Positions 1-8,387 are shown, numbered from the stretch's first letter. The stretch: DNA of 64,000 nt from Acidovorax sp. Leaf78 (GCF_001422735.1 NZ_LMLZ01000001.1:245233-309232), one strand, 5' to 3'. Translations and numbers: made by a program. Notes: generated from the letters alone by a model not told the origin.

Positions 1-48
1 TCCCGATCCGCAGTGCACACTTGGCAGCTCGATTCGTGCAGAGGATCC

Positions 49-885
49 TTAGAGCCCCATCTGCCACAGCACGACCTCGACCACGCCGCGGGCATACAGC
101 GCCGTCGCCTGCCACTTGAGCACGGCGAACAGCGCGCCGGCCAGCAGCAGACGCACCGCGTCGCGCCGCACATTGAGCAGGTAGAACTGCCGCAGGGCCA
201 GCATGAACGCCAAAGCCTGCAGCGCGGTCATGTACCAGGGCGACCACTGCTTGTGCCACTTGAGCAGGGCCGGGGAATGCGCCAGCACCAGGGGCAACTG
301 GTTGGCCATCTGCAGCGCGATGAACACCGACTGGCAGTACAGCGCCAGGGTCAGCAGTTCGGTGGCGTTGTAGCCCAGCCGGCGTCGAAACAGCAACCAG
401 GCGCTTGCGAATGCGGCCACCGCGCCCAGCGAGAACGACCACTTCGAGTAGGAGCTCACCAGCGCATACATGCTGGCGGCGGCCTCGCTCGGGAATTCGG
501 GCTTGAGGTAATCGGTATGGCCCAGCACGATCAGCAGCAGGCCGATGGCCAGGCACAGCAGCGTGAGCGGGTGCGGATGGTCCTTGCGCTGCCCGAGCAC
601 GTATTCGCGCGCCAGCGTGCCTGGCTGCGGCAGCACGCGCAGGGCGTGGCGGATCACCTCCCATTCAAACCACCGAAACCGGGCCCATGCCTCCTTGCGC
701 ACCGTCACTGCGCCCATGCGGCCGGCTTTCTTTTGCCCGCACTGCGCGCAGTAGGGGCCGGTGAGGAGGGCATTGCAGTTCAGGCACTGCGGTGTGTCAA
801 ATAGCGCGTCGGTAGTGGGGGTGGTCACGGCAAGCCATCCAGGCAAAGGCTGCGCATCGTAGGATGGCGAGCCTGTGCTTGGCAT
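49..885 (-). CDS. DUF3667 zinc-ribbon membrane protein
   Basis: Predicted 278-residue inner-membrane protein of unknown function. Residues 34-49 hold a CxxC...CxxC zinc ribbon (C34, C37, C46, C49), and several hydrophobic segments follow from about residue 100 to the end. This is the DUF3667 layout of a soluble N-terminal ribbon and a C-terminal membrane part. It lies only 3 bases downstream of the GFA-family gene on the same strand, so the two are probably co-transcribed. The start at 885 was kept because it directly follows that gene, but the first ~30 residues look unstructured and an internal start is possible. No substrate can be assigned. Confidence 0.8.
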   Translation of the reverse strand: MPSTGSPSYDAQPLPGWLAVTTPTTDALFDTPQCLNCNALLTGPYCAQCGQKKAGRMGAVTVRKEAWARFRWFEWEVIRHALRVLPQPGTLAREYVLGQRKDHPHPLTLLCLAIGLLLIVLGHTDYLKPEFPSEAAASMYALVSSYSKWSFSLGAVAAFASAWLLFRRRLGYNATELLTLALYCQSVFIALQMANQLPLVLAHSPALLKWHKQWSPWYMTALQALAFMLALRQFYLLNVRRDAVRLLLAGALFAVLKWQATALYARGVVEVVLWQMGL

Positions 886-888
886 CGT

Positions 889-1281
889 TCAGGTGAATGA
901 TGGGAAAGGCCCGGTCGGCACTCCATGCTCCGTTGCCACCGGTATCGTTTCCACATCCAGGCCATCAAGTAGGCGGGCGTTGACCGCTACCCGGCGAGCG
1001 TGCCCGTCCCAGTCGCCAATGCTATCGAGCAGTGGGCCGTTGCTCAGTGTGGCCACGCCACAACGCCGGCAAAAGTAGTGGGCCACCATGCGTGTGTTCC
1101 ATCGATACAGGGCGTGCGCGCCCTGTGGTGCATGCACGCGCACCTGCCGGGGCTCGTAGCAGGCGTGCAGTGCGCCGCGCTTGGTGCAGAACGAGCAGGT
1201 GCACCGCATCAGTTGGCGGGGCAGTTCACCATCGATGTCAAGGCGAACTGCGCCACAGTGGCAGCTGGCATGTAGGGGCAT
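889..1281 (-). CDS. GFA / CENP-V family zinc protein
   Basis: 130-residue protein of the glutathione-dependent formaldehyde-activating (GFA, CENP-V) fold. The zinc-binding cysteines are visible in order: C7 and C9 (CHC), C27, C29 and C32 (CTCSFC), and C71 and C74 (CRRC). The family is named for Gfa, which was proposed to help form S-hydroxymethylglutathione, but most members have no proven activity. Its role here is therefore open. The length is typical of a single-domain member. It is the first gene of a probable two-gene unit with the DUF3667 gene, facing away from the regulator that starts at about 1517. Confidence 0.85.
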   Translation of the reverse strand: MPLHASCHCGAVRLDIDGELPRQLMRCTCSFCTKRGALHACYEPRQVRVHAPQGAHALYRWNTRMVAHYFCRRCGVATLSNGPLLDSIGDWDGHARRVAVNARLLDGLDVETIPVATEHGVPTGPFPSFT

Positions 1282-1516
1282 GGTTCATTGGACAATGGGC
1301 GGCGGAAGTGCATTGGCAGCTGAACGAGAAAGTAATCTTGGCATACCGGTTTTCCACCCTGATTGACTGCTGCCTTGCAGGAATATAAAAAGATTCGCTC
1401 GCACTGCCCATCCGAAAACTGGGGGATGAGATGTTGCGCCGCAACATCATTCAGGTGGACGATGACGCTGTGGTGGGATGTGCCTAGCATCCGCCCCTTT
1501 TCAAAAGGACTTCCCC

Positions 1517-2719
1517 TTGCACCCTGCCTTGGGCAATCTGATGGGTTCGGTGGCCGACGGCGAGCGTTTCAGCGAGGCGCTGTCGGGCTACGCCGCGAGC
1601 TTTCGTGCCGACCTGCTGGGCGGTGCCTTCCTGGCCAGCGGGCTGGACCAACTGGCGCAATGGGGCGCGCAGTTTGCCGCGCATCCCGAGGTGGACTACT
1701 GGCTGCAGTCGCCGTCGAGCGACGGCGCTCCCGCGCTGCTGGCCATGGGCGTCACGCCCGAAGCCGCACAGCGCTACGCCACGCACTACCGGCTGAGTGA
1801 CCCGCTTTGGGACGACGCCATGGCGCGGCGTGCGCGCATGGGGCTGTCGGGTGTGTGGGTGGCCACCGATGCGCCGCTGGAGGCCACGCGGGGCTTTCGC
1901 CGCACCGAGATCTACAACGACTTCTTGCGGCAATACGGCATCGGCACGCGCATGTTCGGGGGCAGCCAAGGCGCGTCGAGCCCGGTGGGCAATCTGTTCA
2001 TGTCGATGTTCCGCCAGGGCGACGACGAGGGCTTCTCGCGCGAGGAGGTGGCCCGCTTCGAGGCGGAATTCGCCACCGTGCAGCGCGCCGCCTACCTGCA
2101 CCGAGAGATGGTGGCCCTGCGTGCGCGCACGCGCGGCATGGAGGCGCTGATGGAGCAGATGCCGATGGGCATCCTGTTCTTCGATACCGCTGGCCGGCTG
2201 CTGCACGCCAATGCCCGGGTGCGCGCGCTCTGGGCTGGGGCAGGGCAAGGCGGCTTGCTGCAGACGCTGCAGCGCGGCCCGCTGTTGGCGAGCACGGCCG
2301 ACCCGACCCTGCGCGCCCTGTTCGTGCAGTCGCTGCAGGGGCACAGCGGCTGTGTGGAGCTCGACGGCGGGCTGTTGCTGGTCGCGTTGTCGATCAGCGA
2401 CCTGGCATCGCTCGGCATGCTGCAGCAGGCGCCGGGCGTGGCCTGGGTGGTGATGCAGCGCAGCCTGGGCTGCGAGGCGGCGGTGGCGCTGGCGCGCCAG
2501 GCGTATCGCCTGAGCCCGGCAGAGGCGGACCTGCTGCAGGCGCTGATGCGCGGGCAGACGCCGCAGGACTTTGCCGATGCACGCGGAGTGCGCATCACCA
2601 CCGTGCGCACGCAGCTCAGTGCGCTTTTGTTCAAGACCCGCACGGTGCGCCAACAGGACTTGGTGGCGCTGGTGGCGCGCCTGATGCTGCTGGCGCCGGG
2701 TGGGCAGCCGCTGGCCTGA
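1517..2719 (+). CDS. LuxR-type helix-turn-helix regulator, probable TTG start
   Basis: About 400 residues. The last ~65 form a LuxR/GerE-like DNA-binding domain (LSPAEADLLQALMRGQTPQDFA, then TVRTQLSALLFKT). The central part around residues 215-300 reads like a degenerate PAS sensor (MGILFFDTAGRLLHANARVR). The N-terminal half is not recognised. An ATG-initiated frame begins at 1478, but the best ribosome site, AAAAGGA at 1503-1509, lies 7 bases before an in-frame TTG at 1517, so I chose TTG. An ATG at 1541 is a further alternative. It stands alone, with the GFA gene pair divergent upstream. Ligand and targets are unknown. Confidence 0.75.
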   Translation: MHPALGNLMGSVADGERFSEALSGYAASFRADLLGGAFLASGLDQLAQWGAQFAAHPEVDYWLQSPSSDGAPALLAMGVTPEAAQRYATHYRLSDPLWDDAMARRARMGLSGVWVATDAPLEATRGFRRTEIYNDFLRQYGIGTRMFGGSQGASSPVGNLFMSMFRQGDDEGFSREEVARFEAEFATVQRAAYLHREMVALRARTRGMEALMEQMPMGILFFDTAGRLLHANARVRALWAGAGQGGLLQTLQRGPLLASTADPTLRALFVQSLQGHSGCVELDGGLLLVALSISDLASLGMLQQAPGVAWVVMQRSLGCEAAVALARQAYRLSPAEADLLQALMRGQTPQDFADARGVRITTVRTQLSALLFKTRTVRQQDLVALVARLMLLAPGGQPLA

Positions 2720-2904
2720 GCGGGCCTGACGTCACTGAGGCGCCGTCCTGTGGCGGTGGACAGAGGTGGCGGACCACAGATCACCCGCCCCGTTTCATGT
2801 TGCACTGCACTGCATAATGCGCGCACGCGGCCCGGCAGGCCCCGGGAGCCCTGGCTTCCAGAGGCCGGGGCCAACGTCATTCGCCAGACAGGAGACAACC
2901 AGCC

Positions 2905-3405
2905 ATGGCCCAGAACGTGCTCGCCGTATACCCCGGAACCTTCGACCCCATCACCCTGGGGCATGAAGACGTGGTGCGCAGGGCCACCCAGTTGTTCGAG
3001 CGCGTGATCGTCGCCGTGGCGGCGGGACACCACAAGAAGACCTTGTTCTCGCTGGAAGAGCGCATCGACATGGTCCAGGAAGCCGTTAAAAACTACCCGC
3101 AGGTGCAGGTGGAAGCCTTCTCGGGGCTGCTGCGCGACTTCGTGGTGGCCCGCGGCGGCAAGGCCATGGTGCGCGGCCTGCGCGCGGTGACCGACTTCGA
3201 CTACGAGTTCCAGCTCGCCGGCATGAACCGCAGCCTGATGCCGCAGGTCGAAACCGTGTTCCTCACACCCAGCGACAAGTACCAGTTCATCAGCAGCACC
3301 TTCGTGCGCGAGATCGCGGTGCTGGGCGGCGAGGTGGTCAAGTTCGTCTCGCCGTCCGTGCAGGAGCGCCTGGCGGTGAAGGTGCGCAGCCTCACGCCGC
3401 CCTGA
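2905..3405 (+). CDS. coaD: Phosphopantetheine adenylyltransferase
   Basis: Transfers AMP from ATP to 4'-phosphopantetheine, giving dephospho-CoA, the penultimate step of coenzyme A synthesis in the cytoplasm. The 166-residue length is standard. The nucleotidyltransferase signature is at the N terminus (GTFDPITLGH, T/HxGH ending at H20), and the C-terminal ISSTFVREI motif that contacts ATP is intact. A GGAGA ribosome site lies just upstream of the ATG. The gene stands alone between the LuxR-type regulator and lysR. The pantothenate genes panB, panC and panD of the same pathway occur elsewhere in the window. Confidence 0.97.
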   Translation: MAQNVLAVYPGTFDPITLGHEDVVRRATQLFERVIVAVAAGHHKKTLFSLEERIDMVQEAVKNYPQVQVEAFSGLLRDFVVARGGKAMVRGLRAVTDFDYEFQLAGMNRSLMPQVETVFLTPSDKYQFISSTFVREIAVLGGEVVKFVSPSVQERLAVKVRSLTPP

Positions 3406-3571
3406 TCGCGGGTCACAATCGCTTCTGCCGCTTGCCTGTAGGGACTTTTTGCTATCTAAACCGTAGCAATCGGATTTGGCCAGGCGCCAAGTCTGGTCTG
3501 TCCATGGGGCCCTATGCACCGCCTTGCATCCCGGTTGCTGGATTGCTGTGGTGCCTTGCTCAGTCCATGCC

Positions 3572-4528
3572 CTAGGCGATCTGCGTCAGCTGCTTCGCAA
3601 GCACTTTGGACTGGTGCCGCAGGGCGGCGAGCATGGGCTCCAGCTCCGGTTGCGGCGGCCGGTACAGCGGGCGCAGCGCCGTCACGCTGAACGGGATCGA
3701 AAACCCGAGCTGCCGCACCACCAGCCGGTCGCTGGCTTCGGCCAGGGCCGTCAGCGGGTTCACGATGGCCATGCCCAGGCCGTGCTGCACCATGGCGCAG
3801 ACGGCGGCAGCGCTGTGGGTTTCCACGCGCTGGCTGCGGGTGATGCCTGCTTCGGCAAAGCGCGCGTCGATCTGGCGGCGGTAGGGGTCGTCGGGTGAAA
3901 GGCTCACGAACGGCTGGCCGGCGAAGTCCTCCAGCTGCAGGACCGCCTGGTGCGCCAGCGCATGGCCTGCGGGCAGCACGGCCACCTCATCCAGCGTGAG
4001 CAGCACTTCGGCGCTGGTGCCGGGCGGTGCGGCGGTCTGCTCGCATAGGCCAAGGTCGAAGCGCTGGGCGCTCATCCATTCCTCCAGCAGCGGTGATTCC
4101 TGCGGCGTGACCGCCAGTCGGGTGTCCGGGTGGGTCTGCACCAGCTGCGCGGCCGCAGCGGGCAGCAGCGCATGGGCGAGTGCGGGCAGGCACAGCACCG
4201 ACAGCTGCACTGCGCCGTCTCGCCCCAGGGCGACTGCGCGGTCCACCACCCGCTCCAGCCCTTGCCAGGACCGCTGGACCTCGTCCCACAGCGCCAGCGC
4301 GCGGGCGTTGGGGCGCAGGCGGCCCTGGGCACGTTCGAACAGCGCGTAGCCCAGCAAGGATTCCAGCCGCGCCAGTTCGCGGCTCACGGTGGGCTGGGAG
4401 CTGTGCAGCAGGTCGGCCGCACCCGTGGCGCCGCCCGCCGTCATCACGGCGCGGAAGACTTCGATGTGTCGGTGGGAGATGCGGGTGGCGAGGGCGGGTG
4501 CTGGCGCGCAGTTGGGGGCCGATGTCAT
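3572..4528 (-). CDS. lysR: LysR-type activator of lysA
   Basis: LysR-family transcriptional regulator of about 318 residues. It has an N-terminal winged helix-turn-helix (RHIEVFRAVMTAGGATGAA, then HSSQPTVSRELARLE) and a type-2 periplasmic-binding-like effector domain. It is divergent from lysA. In Escherichia coli and relatives LysR activates the divergent lysA in response to diaminopimelate and lysine, and the same arrangement suggests the same job here. The open frame extends to 4603, but the start at 4528 gives the usual family N terminus. 4540 is another possible start. No strong Shine-Dalgarno sequence is visible for either. Confidence 0.88.
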   Translation of the reverse strand: MTSAPNCAPAPALATRISHRHIEVFRAVMTAGGATGAADLLHSSQPTVSRELARLESLLGYALFERAQGRLRPNARALALWDEVQRSWQGLERVVDRAVALGRDGAVQLSVLCLPALAHALLPAAAAQLVQTHPDTRLAVTPQESPLLEEWMSAQRFDLGLCEQTAAPPGTSAEVLLTLDEVAVLPAGHALAHQAVLQLEDFAGQPFVSLSPDDPYRRQIDARFAEAGITRSQRVETHSAAAVCAMVQHGLGMAIVNPLTALAEASDRLVVRQLGFSIPFSVTALRPLYRPPQPELEPMLAALRHQSKVLAKQLTQIA

Positions 4529-4571
4529 GGCCACGAGCATATCCAATTTGAATGGGGTGTCGAAAAATGAG

Positions 4572-4585
4572 CATTTGCTGAAATG
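4572..4585. promoter_or_regulatory. Candidate LysR operator between lysR and lysA
   Basis: Inverted repeat CATTT-GCTG-AAATG, with the flanks GAGC and GGCTC almost extending the symmetry. It lies in the short divergent region, 53 bases before the lysA start. The size and T-N11-A-like spacing fit a LysR-family binding site. This is inferred from sequence and position only. Confidence 0.4.
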
Positions 4586-4638
4586 GCTCACCATCGGCAT
4601 CATTTCGCTTTTGCCTCAGCACCCCCGGAGACTTCTGC

Positions 4639-5886
4639 ATGTCCAACCCTTTCTCGCCCGCCCAGCTGTGGGCCCTGGCCGACCAGTTCGGCACCCCCAC
4701 CTGGGTGTATGACGCGGCCACCATCCGCCAGCGCATTGCGCAGGTGTCCAACTTCGAGACCGTGCGGTTTGCGCAGAAGGCGTGTTCCAACATCCACATC
4801 CTCAAGCTCATGCGCGAGCAGGGCGTGAAGGTGGATGCCGTCTCGCGCGGCGAGATCCTGCGGGCCCTGGCCGCTGGCTACGTGGCTGGGGGCGAGCCGT
4901 CCGAGATCGTCTTCACCGCCGACCTGTTCGACGCCGCCACGCTCGACTGCGTGGTCGAGCACGGCGTGCCGGTCAATGCGGGCTCCATCGACATGCTGCA
5001 CCAGTTGGGCCGGCGCTCGCCAGGCCACGGCGTCTGGCTGCGCATCAACCCCGGCTTTGGCCACGGGCACAGCAACAAGACCAACACCGGCGGCGAGCAC
5101 AGCAAGCACGGCATCTGGCACACCGACCTGCCCGCGGCGCTGGCTGCGATCGCCCAGCACGGCCTGAAGCTCGTGGGCCTGCACATGCACATCGGCTCCG
5201 GCGTGGACTACAGCCACCTGGCTGAAGTGTGCGGCGCCATGGTCAACCTGGTGCGCACCACGCATGCGGCGGGGCACGACCTGCACGCCATTTCGGCTGG
5301 CGGCGGGCTGTCCATTCCGTACCGCAGTGGTGACCCGGTGGTGGACACCCAGCACTACCACGGCCTGTGGGACGCGGCGCGCCAGCAGGCCGAGGCGGTG
5401 GTGGGCCACAAGCTGGGCTTGGAGATCGAGCCGGGCCGTTTTCTGGTGGCCGAGTCCGGTGTGCTGATCGGCGAGGTGCGCGCCACCAAGAACGCTGGCA
5501 ACAACCGCTTCGTGCTGGTCGACACCGGCTTCAACGAACTCATGCGCCCCTCGATGTACGGAAGCTTCCATGCCATGGAGCTGCTGCGCCGCGATGGCAC
5601 CACCACCGGTGCGTCGCAACCCACCGTGGTGGCGGGGCCGCTGTGCGAGTCGGGCGACGTGTTCACCCAGGGTGACGGCGGCGTGGTGCTGCCGCGCGAC
5701 TTGCCTGCGGCGCAGGTGGGTGACCTGCTGGTGATCCACGACACGGGCGCGTATGGCGCATCGATGTCTTCAAACTACAACACGCGCCCCTTGACCGCCG
5801 AAGTGCTGGTCGATGGTGGCCATGCCCGGTTGATCCGCCGCCGCCAGACGGTGGATGAGTTGCTCGCGCTCGAACTGGGGCTGTAA
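4639..5886 (+). CDS. lysA: Diaminopimelate decarboxylase
   Basis: PLP enzyme that decarboxylates meso-diaminopimelate to L-lysine, the last step of lysine synthesis. 415 residues, typical length. The PLP lysine is K47 in RFAQKACSN. The glycine-rich phosphate loop SAGGGLS and the interface cysteine motif CESGDVF near the C terminus are present. CGGAGA upstream serves as ribosome site. It is divergent from lysR, its likely activator. The region after the stop has GC-rich symmetry but no U tract, so no clear terminator can be called. Confidence 0.96.
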   Translation: MSNPFSPAQLWALADQFGTPTWVYDAATIRQRIAQVSNFETVRFAQKACSNIHILKLMREQGVKVDAVSRGEILRALAAGYVAGGEPSEIVFTADLFDAATLDCVVEHGVPVNAGSIDMLHQLGRRSPGHGVWLRINPGFGHGHSNKTNTGGEHSKHGIWHTDLPAALAAIAQHGLKLVGLHMHIGSGVDYSHLAEVCGAMVNLVRTTHAAGHDLHAISAGGGLSIPYRSGDPVVDTQHYHGLWDAARQQAEAVVGHKLGLEIEPGRFLVAESGVLIGEVRATKNAGNNRFVLVDTGFNELMRPSMYGSFHAMELLRRDGTTTGASQPTVVAGPLCESGDVFTQGDGGVVLPRDLPAAQVGDLLVIHDTGAYGASMSSNYNTRPLTAEVLVDGGHARLIRRRQTVDELLALELGL

Positions 5887-6041
5887 GGCAGCGGCCCGCC
5901 GCGTGCGCGGGACGGTGGGCGGGGGCCGACACCCGGTAGGCACGGGACTACGCTCATGCGCAGTGCTGGCGCACAGACCGGTCTCGGGGTGGGCGATAAG
6001 GTGGACACATCTCAACACCACACCCTTTCAAGGAGTTCACC

Positions 6042-6116
6042 ATGCCCATCATTGCCTGGCTTCTCGGCGTCCCACTGTCTGTTGTGCTGCTGCTCATGCT
6101 GTTCGGCGTGTTCTGA
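6042..6116 (+). CDS. 24-residue single-span membrane microprotein
   Basis: Open frame of 24 residues (MPIIAWLLGVPLSVVLLLML, then FGVF), almost entirely hydrophobic and able to form one transmembrane helix. An AAGGAG ribosome site ends 6 bases before the ATG, and a strong terminator begins 24 bases after the stop, so the unit looks like a complete monocistronic small gene. I know no function for it. The coding call rests on the ribosome site, composition and terminator rather than on homology. Confidence 0.65.
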   Translation: MPIIAWLLGVPLSVVLLLMLFGVF

Positions 6117-6139
6117 TCGGCACGACCCTCCAAGTAATA

Positions 6140-6180
6140 AAGCCGCACCGCGCTTGAAAAAGCGCGGTGCGGCTTTTTTT
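6140..6180 (+). terminator. Rho-independent terminator after the microprotein gene
   Basis: Perfect 15-bp stem (6140-6154 paired with 6161-6175), a 6-base loop TGAAAA and a following T run. It separates the microprotein gene from the FeeM-like gene. Confidence 0.9.
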
Positions 6181-6378
6181 ATGTGGGCCCGCCGCATCAG
6201 ACGAGCGCGTTCGCTGTACCGCTGGCGTACCGCAATCTGCCGTTTATCGCACTATCAAACCCTGTCACGACAGGCGACGCACATCCCGTTAAGCTGGCAG
6301 TCTCAACACACACACCAGGGACTGGCTTTGGCCCCGTGCATCGCTGTCGACCGGTCCTGGAACACAGGAAATCCGTCC

Positions 6379-7068
6379 ATGCATGCCGAAGGACACACCA
6401 TCGTCGAGCTCGCCTACCCGGGGGAATACCTCAGTGTCCTGGGCGGCGTCGAAACCAAGACCTGCAAGATCCGCCTGTCGCGCAAAGGCCAGGGCCTGTT
6501 GGCCCGCATGTATGCCAGCCGGGGCTACCACATGCAGGCCACGCTGTCGCACGACAGCGACCTGAGCAGCATCGTGGTGCAGATCGACGGGCAGGCCCAG
6601 GGTACGTTGTCGGTCCACATGGACGACGGCCACCTGGGGGCCGAGGAGCAGTACCCCGAATACATCGAAGCCCTGCGCGCGCGCGGCGCCCGCATCTGCG
6701 AGATCGGCAAGCTGGCCATGGATCCCGGCGTGCGCTCCAAGCAGGTGCTGGGCGCGATCTTTCACATCGGTTGCATCGTGGCCTTCCGGGCGCGGCGTGC
6801 GACCGACATCATCGTGGAGGTGAACCCGCGCCACGCGCCGTTTTACAAACGCATGCTGCGCTTCGACGAACTGGGGCCCGAACGCATCTGCCAGCGGGTG
6901 GGGGCCCCGGCGGTGCTGTTGCACATGAGTGCGGAGAAGGCGCGCCGGCTCATCGATCAGTTTGGCGGCCGGCCCAGTTTGTCGAAGGACGAGCGCAGCT
7001 TCTACCCGTACTTCTTTCATCCAGATGATGAAGAGGGCCTGCTGCTGCGGTTGTCGGTGGGTCGGTAG
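6379..7068 (+). CDS. FeeM-like N-acyltransferase (GNAT fold), orphan
   Basis: 229 residues resembling the catalytic core of N-acyl amino acid synthases such as FeeM and of the PEP-CTERM/exosortase-associated acyltransferases, which are GNAT-fold relatives of acyl-homoserine lactone synthases. Supporting segments are RICEIGKLAMDPGVRSKQVL (strand and CoA-binding helix start) and DIIVEVNPRHAPFYKRMLRF. The start at 6379 follows ACAGGAAA. An upstream in-frame extension to 5956 crosses a terminator and is rejected. No carrier protein, exosortase or other lipid gene is adjacent, so substrate and product are unknown. It could make an N-acyl amino acid or another acylated small molecule. Confidence 0.65.
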   Translation: MHAEGHTIVELAYPGEYLSVLGGVETKTCKIRLSRKGQGLLARMYASRGYHMQATLSHDSDLSSIVVQIDGQAQGTLSVHMDDGHLGAEEQYPEYIEALRARGARICEIGKLAMDPGVRSKQVLGAIFHIGCIVAFRARRATDIIVEVNPRHAPFYKRMLRFDELGPERICQRVGAPAVLLHMSAEKARRLIDQFGGRPSLSKDERSFYPYFFHPDDEEGLLLRLSVGR

Positions 7069-7159
7069 TTCAGCGTTAAGCAGTGCAGCAGTTTGCGCGG
7101 CGGGAACTCGGACAAGGCCATGGCCACGGTCGCAGCCACACCGGCGCCGGGGTCACCGA

Positions 7160-8173
7160 TCAAATCTCGTCGCGGGGCCCGCGTCCCATGAGCTGGGCCA
7201 CGGCCTCGGCGGGCTGCACGCGGCCATCGAGCAGCGCCACTGCCGCCTCGGAAATCGGCATGTCCACCCCCAACGCCTGCGCGCGCTGCACCACGGTGCG
7301 GGCGCTGTAGACGCCTTCTGCCACATGCCCCAGCGACTCCACGGCCTGCGCCAGGCTGTGGCCCTCCGCCATCAGCATTCCCACGCGCCTGTTGCGCGAC
7401 AGGTCGCCGGTGGCAGTCAGCACCAGGTCGCCCAGGCCGGACAAGCCCATGAAGGTATCGGGCCGTGCGCCCAGCGCCAGGCCCAGGCGCGTCATCTCTG
7501 CCAGGCCGCGGGTGATGAGCGCCGCCCGGGCGTTGAGCCCCAGCGCCAGGCCGTCGCACAGGCCGGTGGCAATGGCCAGCACGTTCTTCACCGCGCCGCC
7601 CACTTCCACGCCGACGATGTCTTCGTTGGCATACACGCGCACGCTCTTGCTGTGAAACGCCGCCACCAACGCATCGCGCACGGCGGCATGGCTGCTGGCG
7701 GCGACCAGCGCCGTGGGTTGGCCCAGCGCCACTTCCTGCGCAAAACTGGGGCCACTGAAAACGCCTGCTATCAACTTAGGAGCTATCAGCGCTTGTACTT
7801 CGTGCGCCAGCAGCCCAAAAGCTTGCGGATCGCCACCTGGGGCTGCCGCCTCAAAGCCCTTGCAGAGCCAAGCCACGGGCGCGGTGCAACCACGCAACGA
7901 CGTCAGCATGCCGCGAAGGGCGGCCATGGGCGTGGCCACGATGACCAGGTCGGCGCCGGGCAGCAGGGCGGTAAAGTCGCCGTCGGCCAGGGTGAGGGAT
8001 GAAGGAAAGGCAATGCCAGGCAGGTAGCGCGCGTTCTGCCCCTGGCTGCGCATCTGCTGCGCCTGCGCCGCATCGCGGGCCCAGAGGGTGACGGCATGCC
8101 GTGCAGGATGCTGGGCCGCGCTCATGGCGACGGCCGAACCCCAGGCGCCTGCACCCAATACTATGATTTTCAT
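7160..8173 (-). CDS. gpsA: NAD(P)-dependent glycerol-3-phosphate dehydrogenase
   Basis: Reduces dihydroxyacetone phosphate to sn-glycerol 3-phosphate for phospholipid synthesis. 337 residues. The N-terminal dinucleotide motif [10 protein letters not shown], the CKGFE motif, [22 protein letters not shown] with the catalytic lysine, and the C-terminal [15 protein letters not shown] block are all present. Last gene of a minus-strand series rhodanese-grxC-secB-gpsA. Two odd points: the start codon lies inside a hairpin of an intergenic repeat (8161-8208), and a second partial copy lies in frame at 7766-7796, coding for part of a segment that looks longer than in E. coli GpsA. No Shine-Dalgarno sequence is evident upstream of the ATG. 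Confidence 0.96.
   Translation of the reverse strand: MKIIVLGAGAWGSAVAMSAAQHPARHAVTLWARDAAQAQQMRSQGQNARYLPGIAFPSSLTLADGDFTALLPGADLVIVATPMAALRGMLTSLRGCTAPVAWLCKGFEAAAPGGDPQAFGLLAHEVQALIAPKLIAGVFSGPSFAQEVALGQPTALVAASSHAAVRDALVAAFHSKSVRVYANEDIVGVEVGGAVKNVLAIATGLCDGLALGLNARAALITRGLAEMTRLGLALGARPDTFMGLSGLGDLVLTATGDLSRNRRVGMLMAEGHSLAQAVESLGHVAEGVYSARTVVQRAQALGVDMPISEAAVALLDGRVQPAEAVAQLMGRGPRDEI
7766..7796. repeat. Intragenic partial copy of the double-hairpin repeat in gpsA
   Basis: Matches the left hairpin and the following AGCGCTT of the repeat described at 8161: TGCTATC, an 8-base loop, AGCTAT, then CAGCGCTTGT. The right hairpin is missing. It is read in frame on the minus strand as roughly [12 protein letters not shown], immediately before the conserved SGPSF motif. 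Confidence 0.6.
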
Positions 8174-8208
8174 AGCTGTTTGCGCTTGTCAGGCAAGCGG
8201 TGGAGCCC
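8161..8208. repeat. Double-hairpin repeat overlapping the gpsA start
   Basis: One of at least seven copies of a ~50-bp element with two hairpins: CTATGATTTTCATAG, then GCGCTTGTCAGGCAAGC. The family pattern on this strand is TGCTAT-N7-ATAGCTG, CTAGCGCTT-N4/5-CAAGCGGTAGC, then a T run. Here the left hairpin contains the gpsA initiation codon, because the minus strand reads GCT-ATG-AAA-ATC-ATA. Other copies are at 19511, 23707, 34629, 47210 and 48347. Confidence 0.85.
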
Positions 8209-8301
8209 AAAAAGATCGGGAATTCAATGGCCCATGACGCGGTGTCTCGGCCTGAGCCCAGCAGCCAGCACTGTCCGGGCGAGGTCGCCGCGAAACCGGC
8301 T

Positions 8302-8381
8302 GTGCCAGGCCGCTGGCTGCATCCCCTCCCGAGCACACAGCGCGACGAGAGAGGAGCAGGGCGCGAAGCGGCGCCGGGGGC
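8302..8381 (-). repeat. Diverged copy of a stop-proximal 80-95 bp element, after secB
   Basis: On the plus strand it shares GTGCCAGGCCGC-GG, TCCCCTCCCG, GCGCGACGAGA and GAAGCGGCGCCGGGGG with the clearer copy at 33685-33781. Like that copy it sits directly downstream of a stop codon (secB, 8388-8390) in the same orientation relative to the gene. Similarity is partial, so this is the weakest of the three copies. Confidence 0.5.
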
Positions 8382-8387
8382 GTTACA

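Noticed and set aside
3440-3475. Further copy of the double-hairpin repeat between coaD and lysR
   Set aside because: Only TTGCTATCTAAACCGTAGCAA and a CCGCTTGCC word are recognisable, in rearranged order. Too weak to count as a copy.
5956-6378. N-terminal extension of the FeeM-like protein
   Set aside because: The extension crosses the microprotein gene and a strong terminator, and there is a good ribosome site just before 6379.
8174-8336. 161-residue open frame upstream of and overlapping gpsA
   Set aside because: It is a different-frame shadow across a repeat region with no family features.
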